Shown: piece by piece, positions 1 through 5,776 of the stretch | Numbering within the stretch: the stretch's first letter is position 1 | Layout of the letters: each line of letters begins with the position of its first letter | NCBI GenBank assembly: GCA_030626465.1 | Contig: DAOUOU010000065.1 | Coordinates: forward strand, 1-13,433 | DNA length: 13,433 nt | Reading direction: 5' to 3' | DNA from: Bacteroidales bacterium | GTDB lineage: Bacteria; Bacteroidota; Bacteroidia; Bacteroidales; UBA10428 | Made by a program: the position numbers and the translations under genes | The notes under the pieces: model-generated | The model's input: only the letters and a program-made list of their open reading frames with translations | Told to the model about the DNA's origin: nothing | Database searches by the model: none

Positions 1-72
1 AACCCCCTGATATTGTTAACAACATCATTAGTTGCAATTAGCCTAATGAGTTAAGGATTTGTAACTTATAGC

Positions 73-414
73 ATGAAATACATCCAAGGACTTGACCGAA
101 CGCAAACCTACCTTTTCCCAGTTAGTTTGGAGGATAGCATTGATACAGACAATGAAGTGCGGCTGATTGACTTGTTTGTAAATGATTTATCCCTAGCGGA
201 TTATGACTTCAAGGTAGATTTCTGCGAAAATGGAAGACCAGCTTACCACCCTGCCGACTTGCTTAAGCTATACATTTATGGCTACCTGAATAAAGTCCGT
301 TCCTCCAGAGATCTGGAGAAAGAGTGTAATCGCAATATCGAGGTCATGTGGCTTCTTAATAGCCTGATCCCTGACCATAATACAAACTGCATTGTATGCA
401 AGAAACATACATGA
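73..414 (+). pseudogene. IS1182-family transposase, N-terminal fragment
   Basis: The first ~104 residues read as the N-terminal DUF772-type region of IS1182-family transposases: an opening like MKYIQG, then NEVRLIDLF near residue 28, ENGRPAYHP at 52-60, LLKLYIYGYLN at 63-73, RSSRDLEKEC at 77-85 and a final PDHNT at 100-104. Intact family members continue from DHNT into about 350-400 further residues that carry the DDE catalytic core. Here the reading turns into unrelated residues (NCIVCKKHT) and stops. No catalytic Asp or Glu is present, so the fragment cannot transpose. The break at about 380-390 coincides with the start of a methylase fragment in another frame. Bases 1-72 may be the left end of the element, but I could not identify a terminal inverted repeat. 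Family assignment is by recognition of sequence pattern. Confidence 0.85.
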
Positions 415-941
415 GTATGCGGATTTTATTTTTAAATATCCATGGTTTTTTGATGAAGTCACCCGTGCCTGGGCAGTTTGGATATTAAGTAAAATGTGTT
501 TTGCCTGCATCCTGGGGAGTTCTTTCGGATACGACCGGGACCGAAATACTCTTGCAAAAAAATAAGAATGCCCGGGATAACTTTACGGAAGAAATATGCA
601 AACGATTGGAGAATACTTGTATTGAAAGTACGGATGCAAACAGGGTTATAAGAAGTCGAGATACCGAAAAAACATCTCATTTTGTGGATCCTCCATATAT
701 TGGGACCCATTTAGGGTATTATTCAGGATATAATGAGATGCATTTTACAGAATTACTGGATACACTTAAATCTGTTAAAGGAAAGTTTATGCTCACAATG
801 TTCCCCCATGAAATACTAAAAAAAGCCATTCAAGCCAATGGATGGTACCAATTAGAAATATCAAGAAAGATAAGCACGGCGAAAAACAAGAGAAGGGACC
901 AGGTTGAATTAATTGTAACAAATTATCCTATTTTAACCTAG
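383..941 (+). pseudogene. D12-class DNA adenine N6-methyltransferase, 5'-truncated and frameshifted
   Basis: Reading from about 383 in the frame of 410 gives TALYARNIHEYADFIFKYPW, then FFDEVTRAWAVWILSK and SSFGYDRDRNTLAKK before TAA at 563. The same protein resumes in the frame of 501 with NARDNFTEEICKRLEN, FVDPPYIGTH and a normal-looking end at 941. This is the C-terminal part of a COG0338/D12-class adenine-specific DNA methylase. The motif IV tetrapeptide DPPY is encoded at 687-698. The N-terminal region, which normally carries the AdoMet-binding FxGxG motif, is absent because the sequence before ~383 is IS1182. Removing one A from the A7 run at 556-562 joins the two frames. A TTG-started ORF at 501-941 would begin mid-domain and is not a credible gene. 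The fragment is non-functional as written because of the truncation. Confidence 0.85.
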
Positions 942-1129
942 TCGATTTTATTAAGCCTTTTTGTTTTCATATCTTTACATTTAAGAGTTAATCATAGGCG
1001 TAATAGATAATTTCATTTATACTTCTCACTTAGTTGGTGCAAACGTAACTTTTGGCTATTTTGAATTGCATTTATACATGAGTTGTGAACAATTTTAAGA
1101 AAACAAATCACTAAATAAATAGTTAAAAA
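942..1129. other. Intergenic region upstream of the sulfatase
   Basis: This AT-rich gap of 188 bases has no credible ORF. A weak match to the Bacteroidota promoter is TTTG at 1051-1054 and TATACATG at 1073-1080, 18 bp apart. It departs from TAnnTTTG at two positions, so I do not call it as a promoter. No terminator hairpin was seen after the methylase fragment. Confidence 0.4.
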
Positions 1130-3481
1130 ATGAAAAAGACAAATCTATTATTAGTTTTAATTCTGATTTTTGGCAATTCCATTATCAGGGCACAAGACAT
1201 TTTACCATTTCCTAAAACTCCATCGGCTAGTTATGCCGGACGGACACTTCAGGAATCAGAGCACAATTGGCGAGTGAAGAAATCACCGCTCGCCGAAGAC
1301 GCACCGAACATTTTAATTATAATGATTGATGATGTTGGATTTGGAATGCCATCCACCTTTGGAGGAGGAATCAATACGCCAACCCTTTCACGATTGGCAG
1401 ATGAAGGAATTACTTACAATTCATTTCACACAACATCCATTTGTTCGCCTACCAGGGCTTCCTTACTAACAGGAAGAAACCATCACAGAGTAGGAAATGG
1501 CGTAATCACAGAAATGGCTGCCGACTTTGACGGTTACATAGGCGTAATTCCTAAATCGAGTGCCACTTTGGCAGAAGTATTGAGGCACTATGGTTACAAT
1601 ACTTCAGCCTTTGGAAAATGGCACAACTCACCAGCTACTGAACTTACAGCAATGGGCCCCTTTGACAGATGGCCTACCGGTCATGGATTTGACTACTTCT
1701 ATGGATTTATAGCAGGTGAAACCAGCCAGTATGAACCCAGATTATATGAAAATACAAATCCAATAGAACCTGAACATGACGAAAAGTATCATCTGACCAC
1801 AGATATGGCAAACAAGGCCATTGCCTGGCTCAAAAAACAAAACACCTACTCTCCAAATAATCCATTTTTCATGTATTGGACTCCGGGAGCAACCCATGGA
1901 CCGCATCATATTCAAGCAGAATGGGCAGACAAATACAAAGGTAAATTTGATGAAGGATGGCAGGTCTACAGAGATTTTATTGTAGCCAACCAAAAAAAGA
2001 TGGGGTGGATACCTCAGGACCTGGTAGATGTGCCAAAACCTGAAACAATGGATGATTGGAATAAGCTGGGTGATAGAGAAAAGAAATTTCAAATCCGGTT
2101 AATGGAAGTGTATGCTGGATTTCTTGAACACACAGATACTGAAGCCGGCAAAATTATTGACGAATTAGAAAGTCAGGGAAAACTGGAAAATACACTAATA
2201 TTTTATGTTTTATCAGACAATGGCGCCTCGGCTGAAGGATTACAGGGCACAATTTCTGAGTTGCTTTCTTTAAATAGTATACCTGATGCAGTTACTGTAG
2301 AAGAACAAATGAATATACTAGATGAAATGTATGGTGGCTTAGATGCACTTGGCGGACCTATGCTGGATAATATGTACAACGCTGCTTGGGCCTGGGCGGG
2401 AAATGCACCTTTTCAGTACACTAAATTAGTGGCTTCGCATTTTGGAGGTACTCGAACTCCATTGGTTATCTCCTGGCCTAAAGGCATCAAACCGGATAAT
2501 ATACCGAGATCCCAATTTCATCATGTGAATGATATTCTACCTACCATCTATGATATTTTAGATATTAAAGCTCCTCAAATTGTAGATGGACACAATCAGG
2601 ATCCGATAGATGGTATTAGTATGACCTACACTTTTGAAGAACCAACTGCACCAACTGAAAAGGAAGTTCAGTATTTTGAAAATTTTGGTAGCAGGGGCGT
2701 GTATTTCGATGGCTGGTATGCCAGTACTTTTGGCCCCAGAACACCCTGGTTGGCTTCATTAACAGGAATTGATAAGTGGAATCCGGATAATGATGTTTGG
2801 GAATTGTACAATTTGGAAGAAGATTTTAACCAAAGTAATAATTTAGCAGAAACGCATCCGGAAATGGTTGCTAAGATGAAAGAGATTTTTGCTATTGAAG
2901 CTGCTAGAAACAATGTATTTCCTATTGGAGGTGGATTATACACAACATTGAATCCTTCTGAATTAGTATCAACAGGAATTACTGAATGGTATTTTTACGA
3001 AGGCATGACCCGTACCCCTGAATTTACAGCTCCTCGTTTGGGAGCTTTAAACAACGATGTAAAAATTGACATTGAGATTAATGAAGGAGCTAATGGTGTT
3101 ATTTATGCATTAGGCGGAATGTCAGGTGGGGTTTCACTGTTCTTAGAAAAGGGACATCTGGTTTATGAATACAACTCTCTATCAGTAAAACGGAAACAAA
3201 TTCGACTAGAGAAGCCCTTAAAATTAGGCAAAAATAATATTTTGGTTCAAACGCGTTTTCTAACAAATAAGCGTGGTGGACCAATTGAAGTAATTCTTAG
3301 TATTGAAGGTAAAGAAGTTGCAAAAGGCACAGTTGAACTTTCCATTCCATCTGCATTTACAGCCTCAGAAACCTTTGATATTGGAACTGATTTAGGATCG
3401 CCTGTTTCATTGACTTATTATGAAAATGCACCAAATGAATTGATGAATGCCAGGATCAATGAAGTTTTTATCAAATACTAA
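1130..3481 (+). CDS. Exported formylglycine-type (S1) arylsulfatase
   Basis: This 783-residue protein is predicted to hydrolyse sulfate esters outside the cytoplasm. A signal peptide spans residues 1-21 (Lys-Lys-Thr, hydrophobic core, cleavage near IRA-Q). The alkaline-phosphatase-like sulfatase domain follows: metal ligands Asp67-Asp68 in MIDDVGFG, the maturation motif CSPTR at 105-109 followed by ASLLTGR, GKWH at 162-165, THGPH at 255-259, and DNG at 363-365. Cys105 is the residue expected to become formylglycine. The length and the CSPTRASLLTGRNHH form resemble the large AtsA-like arylsulfatases; a C-terminal extension of ~200 residues, probably beta-rich, follows the core. ATG at 1130 gives a proper signal peptide. 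The substrate cannot be read from the sequence. The lyase gene 750 bp away on the other strand suggests algal polysaccharide use, but no SusC/SusD pair or sulfatase-maturating enzyme lies in the window. Confidence 0.93.
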   Translation: MKKTNLLLVLILIFGNSIIRAQDILPFPKTPSASYAGRTLQESEHNWRVKKSPLAEDAPNILIIMIDDVGFGMPSTFGGGINTPTLSRLADEGITYNSFHTTSICSPTRASLLTGRNHHRVGNGVITEMAADFDGYIGVIPKSSATLAEVLRHYGYNTSAFGKWHNSPATELTAMGPFDRWPTGHGFDYFYGFIAGETSQYEPRLYENTNPIEPEHDEKYHLTTDMANKAIAWLKKQNTYSPNNPFFMYWTPGATHGPHHIQAEWADKYKGKFDEGWQVYRDFIVANQKKMGWIPQDLVDVPKPETMDDWNKLGDREKKFQIRLMEVYAGFLEHTDTEAGKIIDELESQGKLENTLIFYVLSDNGASAEGLQGTISELLSLNSIPDAVTVEEQMNILDEMYGGLDALGGPMLDNMYNAAWAWAGNAPFQYTKLVASHFGGTRTPLVISWPKGIKPDNIPRSQFHHVNDILPTIYDILDIKAPQIVDGHNQDPIDGISMTYTFEEPTAPTEKEVQYFENFGSRGVYFDGWYASTFGPRTPWLASLTGIDKWNPDNDVWELYNLEEDFNQSNNLAETHPEMVAKMKEIFAIEAARNNVFPIGGGLYTTLNPSELVSTGITEWYFYEGMTRTPEFTAPRLGALNNDVKIDIEINEGANGVIYALGGMSGGVSLFLEKGHLVYEYNSLSVKRKQIRLEKPLKLGKNNILVQTRFLTNKRGGPIEVILSIEGKEVAKGTVELSIPSAFTASETFDIGTDLGSPVSLTYYENAPNELMNARINEVFIKY

Positions 3482-3537
3482 TTCTGAATAAAAAAAGCTC
3501 ACAACACGCGTAGCTGTTGCACAACTACATTGTTGAC

Positions 3538-3605
3538 ATTCCTGACGAAGGGTAGTGGACCCGCCCGAACGACTGAGTTCGTTCAGTCGGGCGGGGATCA
3601 GGAAT
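3538..3605. repeat. GC-rich nested inverted repeat
   Basis: An outer 8-bp stem (ATTCCTGA at 3538-3545 with TCAGGAAT at 3598-3605) encloses a 7-bp GC stem (CCCGCCC at 3560-3566 with GGGCGGG at 3589-3595). Inside it, GACTGA (3571-3576) can pair with TCAGTC (3583-3588), or alternatively GAACGA (3567-3572) with TCGTTC (3579-3584). It stands out sharply from its AT-rich surroundings. There is no T-run, so it is not a typical intrinsic terminator. It could be a dispersed palindromic element or a structured transcript end. Confidence 0.6.
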
Positions 3606-3634
3606 CCATAATTATCTCATTTTTAAACAAATAG

Positions 3635-3738
3635 ATTCCGGCTCTTCATTTCATTACGGCCGGAATGTGGTATATTTTTAGTTGCGTAACAGCCACATAA
3701 GCAATAGTCCGGCATTAGCAATAGTGCCGGACTTTTTT
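3635..3738 (+). ncRNA. Candidate small structured RNA ending in a terminator
   Basis: This roughly 100-base stretch starts with a hairpin (ATTCCGGC at 3635-3642, GCCGGAAT at 3659-3666) and ends with the strong terminator hairpin at 3706-3733 plus a T-run. The sequence AGCAATAGT occurs in both the terminator's 5' flank and its loop. No clear promoter was found, so it may instead be the end of the sulfatase transcript. No known RNA family is recognised. Confidence 0.3.
3706..3738 (+). terminator. Rho-independent terminator
   Basis: A perfect 9-bp stem, AGTCCGGCA (3706-3714) with TGCCGGACT (3725-3733), has a 10-base loop and runs into six T residues (3733-3738). The T-run lies only on the plus-strand exit, so it terminates rightward transcription, most simply the sulfatase mRNA whose stop codon is 225 bp upstream, or a small RNA in between. 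Confidence 0.75.
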
Positions 3739-3740
3739 AT

Positions 3741-3867
3741 ATGAGGATTCGAACAGAAGGGGTGGAAGGGTTCGAACGGCGAAGCCCTCATGACGAGTGA
3801 AACGAGGAATAATCCCTTCTTGTTTGAGCAATTTGATGAAAGAAAAAAGGCTACGGGCGATAGCCCG
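3741..3867 (+). other. Structured leader-like segment
   Basis: The segment can fold into a long-range pair, AGAAGGG (3755-3761) with CCCTTCT (3814-3820). Within it is a hairpin of GGGTTCG (3768-3774) with CGAAGCCC (3780-3787, one bulged G). A separate hairpin, CGGGC at 3854-3858 and GCCCG at 3863-3867, has a GATA loop. TTCGAAC occurs twice (3748-3754 and 3771-3777). From memory, similar GGTTCGAA-rich sequence often lies upstream of GIY-YIG nuclease genes in Bacteroidota, and a GIY-YIG remnant lies downstream; that link is inference. Confidence 0.35.
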
Positions 3868-3904
3868 GCAATTGAGATTCGTTCACCATATGAATTAATT
3901 GATT

Positions 3905-4057
3905 ATGAGGACAACAATTAAAAAAGAGTTTGACGCTGTTAATTACATGAGGCAGGAAAGAGATAGGATTAGTAAAGAAATTGCTGATATGACTCATGAA
4001 CTGATAAAAGAATATTTTGCGCAGAGAAGAAGCAAAGAAAGGATACCCAGCCGCTAG
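3905..4057 (+). CDS. Small 50-residue protein, antitoxin-like
   Basis: ATG at 3905 opens a 50-codon frame ending in TAG at 4055-4057. The product begins MRTTIKKEFDAVNYMRQERD and ends with a basic stretch (AQRRSKERIPSR). The pattern FDAV-x-x-MR-x-x-RD, then an amphipathic helix ending in EYF, resembles small Bacteroidota proteins that are often the antitoxin half of PIN-type toxin pairs. That resemblance is from recognition, not a search. It is mostly helix-forming with no hydrophobic segment. No PIN-type toxin follows: bases 4058-4180 contain no matching frame, and the next coding trace is a GIY-YIG remnant. It may therefore be an orphan. No Shine-Dalgarno sequence is evident, which is common in this phylum. 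The frame is closed just upstream by TAA at 3896-3898, so the start is well limited. Confidence 0.5.
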   Translation: MRTTIKKEFDAVNYMRQERDRISKEIADMTHELIKEYFAQRRSKERIPSR

Positions 4058-4184
4058 CAGCGTATAGCACAAATAGCTATGTTTCATCACGGTGAATAAG
4101 AACGTAAGGCGTTATATATGTATATTACCGGATAAAACAACATTTATGTGCATCACTTCTTCTGCTACACACGGACCGATATGT

Positions 4185-4241
4185 TCTGATAGTACGATTT
4201 ATACAGGTTGCACCGTTGATTTAGCCGAAAGGCTTAAAAGA
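4185..4241 (+). pseudogene. GIY-YIG nuclease remnant
   Basis: The frame running through 4188 reads SDSTIYTGCTVDLAERLKR, which closely matches the N-terminal core of UvrC-type GIY-YIG endonucleases (…YTGCTxDLxxRL…). Such proteins normally start with a YxYxL strand about ten residues earlier and continue with HN-x-G and about 60 more residues. Here the upstream residues do not fit, although a neighbouring frame gives RYVL just before. The downstream residues (RRYDQQ…) turn into the antisense of the lyase gene. The remnant is therefore broken at both ends and is not a working gene. It overlaps the 3' end of the minus-strand lyase by 8 bases. Confidence 0.6.
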
Positions 4242-5055
4242 CGTCGTTACGATCAGCAGATACAACAATATCATCAAACCAGATGTAACTATCATTTTGA
4301 GGGCTCCAGGTATCATCATTACCTCCGTGAAAGGTTGAGAAATAGAACACATCAACCTTATCCCCATTTAAAACAAATCGCAGGTTGTCTATATGTAAAA
4401 CTTCTTCTCCGTTAAACCAGACCTGAACTTCACCATCCTTGTTTGAGCCCGAGTTTATTTTAACCCGTTCAATGATATGGACCCATTCTCCCTTTGGAAA
4501 ATAAATAGTCTCCTTTTCAGGATTTATCAGATCATAATCTTCCCCGTACTTACCTGGTTTATCCAGATGATAAAGATAGAGTACTGCTTTTCCATCCTTT
4601 CGCCACATGAACCTTGCAGTAAATCCGTTTGTACCATCACAGATAGCTCCACCAGAGCATCTCTCCCCTCCTGATAAGCCGGGTAATTTTCCTCCTTCAT
4701 TGTCAGAACCCCAGCTAAAATTGTTGCTAAATCGCAACCAGTAGGAAACATAATATTCTTCTCTGGCTTCTAGTTTACAAGGTGCCTGATGACCGGTTTC
4801 TCCAGGCCCATATTTTCCCCTGGGATAAAATACCTGCAGTGATTTGCTTCCTGAATGTGCATAATTTTCAGCCACCGAAGTTCTCTTCGAACCATTTGTC
4901 CATGAAACATTGATAAAACCTTTCGATTCCCAGACTTCGCCAGTGTGTTGTGTACCTGTATTTTCTAATTCAAAATCAACTAAGATTTGAGCCTTTGCAG
5001 GATAAAAACTGATCGCTGCTAAAACCACAATTATTATCTTACTTGCAGTTTTCAT
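4234..5055 (-). CDS. Secreted polysaccharide lyase, PL14-like (alginate-lyase type)
   Basis: This 273-residue protein has a signal peptide at 1-22 (hydrophobic IIIVVLAAISF, cleavage near AKA-Q), followed by a single beta-sandwich-like domain. Recognisable stretches are KLPGLSGG (123-130), GFTARFMWRKDGK (144-156), YLYHLDKPGKYGED (160-173), FYFSTFHGGNDDTWSP (237-252) and YIWFDDIVVS (257-266). Together they resemble PL14-type lyases, which cleave alginate or glucuronan-like uronic acid polymers by beta-elimination. The exact substrate cannot be inferred. The last residues, RNDVF, and the TAA stop at 4234-4236 come from sequence that reads as a GIY-YIG remnant on the other strand, so the natural C-terminus was probably replaced by a rearrangement. 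The core domain appears complete up to VVS, so activity may be preserved. It is monocistronic. TATCTTTA at 5088-5081 resembles a -7 element but lacks a partner -33 box. Confidence 0.8.
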   Translation of the reverse strand: MKTASKIIIVVLAAISFYPAKAQILVDFELENTGTQHTGEVWESKGFINVSWTNGSKRTSVAENYAHSGSKSLQVFYPRGKYGPGETGHQAPCKLEAREEYYVSYWLRFSNNFSWGSDNEGGKLPGLSGGERCSGGAICDGTNGFTARFMWRKDGKAVLYLYHLDKPGKYGEDYDLINPEKETIYFPKGEWVHIIERVKINSGSNKDGEVQVWFNGEEVLHIDNLRFVLNGDKVDVFYFSTFHGGNDDTWSPQNDSYIWFDDIVVSADRNDVF

Positions 5056-5218
5056 GTATCGAATTGATTAATGGCTTACGTAAAGATAATAACAATACTC
5101 TATAATTTTTTACACGATTTTGTTGATTCATGAGCTCTACCAATACTGCAGGATCGGTTCTAAGTTCTACACTTGAAATATACCATCCTGAAAACCGGGG
5201 TTTTTTATACAAAGAAAA

Positions 5219-5719
5219 GTGTATAATTTTCCACTCATAAAAAGGGTGAGAAATACAGTGAAAAATCATAATTTAAATAAGCCGATAGCAAACAGACCAT
5301 TTGAGAATGAGTATAAATTTGTTGCAACAGACAGTGCTCTGCCGGGAGATCAATATACCAGCAAAACGGAGACTCAGGTTACACTGGAATTTCATGTGAA
5401 AAATTCCCGACTGCTCTCTGAAGAAGAAAAGGAAGCTATTCTGACTAAATTGAAAAGAAGAATTAATGATGACGGATTTTTACAGGTGTCTGCCGGGGAA
5501 TACAACAGCCAGACACAAAACAAACACCTGGCTGAAAAACGATTCTATAACTATTTGGTGGAAGCTTTGAAAAGAAGAAAAAAAGTATTTCTGCAAGATA
5601 TTCTAAAAAGAAAATTGAAAAAAGGAAGCATTCCAAAAAGAAAGCCGTCCGGACAATCAGGAAAACGGAGAAAAAAATTATTAGGGCAAAAAAAACTTTA
5701 CAAAGGACCAATACATTGA
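5219..5719 (+). CDS. ArfB/RF-1-domain paralog lacking the GGQ motif
   Basis: Residues 31-120 align without gaps to the peptidyl-tRNA hydrolase ArfB (YaeJ/ICT1) family, which frees peptides from stalled ribosomes. The block YKFVATDSALPGDQ (32-45) stands where active members have F-x-ATRSSGPGGQ. QVTLEFHVKNSRLLSEEEKE and RRINDDGFLQVSAGEYNSQTQN (80-101) match the rest of the domain. The catalytic GGQ is GDQ at 43-45 and the following NVNK is YTSK, so hydrolase activity is unlikely. A basic tail follows, but its family-like reading (KKKIEKRKHSKKKAVR) is in another frame after the A7 run at 5578-5584, which suggests a one-base frameshift. No ATG start exists; GTG codons at 5219, 5246 and 5258 are possible, and 5258 gives the family's usual length. 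It is a diverged paralog or an early pseudogene. It converges on the ABC exporter gene, 57 bp away. Confidence 0.65.
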   Translation: MYNFPLIKRVRNTVKNHNLNKPIANRPFENEYKFVATDSALPGDQYTSKTETQVTLEFHVKNSRLLSEEEKEAILTKLKRRINDDGFLQVSAGEYNSQTQNKHLAEKRFYNYLVEALKRRKKVFLQDILKRKLKKGSIPKRKPSGQSGKRRKKLLGQKKLYKGPIH

Positions 5720-5776
5720 ATCTGGTATGGAATTTATTACAGGAATTTTGGCCGGATAAAACGGACAAATTCTCAT

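Noticed and set aside
501..941. TTG-started 146-residue methylase as a separate gene
   Set aside because: The same protein continues upstream in another frame across an A7 run, so this is the back half of a truncated pseudogene.
3494..3532. Short CACAACA/TGTTG inverted repeats after the sulfatase, considered as an integron attC site
   Set aside because: The core sequences do not fit RYYYAAC/GTTRRRY, and no integrase or cassette array is present.
3790..3921. 43-codon ORF just before the antitoxin-like ORF, overlapping its start by 17 bases
   Set aside because: It runs through the structured segment and its hairpins and has no recognisable family pattern. The overlap with the next ORF is suggestive but not enough.
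3851..4090. Minus-strand 79-codon ORF
   Set aside because: It is antisense to the better-supported 50-codon ORF and has no family resemblance.
4092..4415. 107-codon plus-strand ORF covering the GIY-YIG remnant
   Set aside because: Only residues encoded at about 4185-4241 look like GIY-YIG. The rest is antisense to the lyase gene, so the ORF as a whole is not a gene.
5187..5206. AAAACC-GG-GGTTTT palindrome followed by T residues, considered as a terminator
   Set aside because: It lies between two divergently transcribed genes, upstream of both starts, and has an almost loop-free AT-rich stem.
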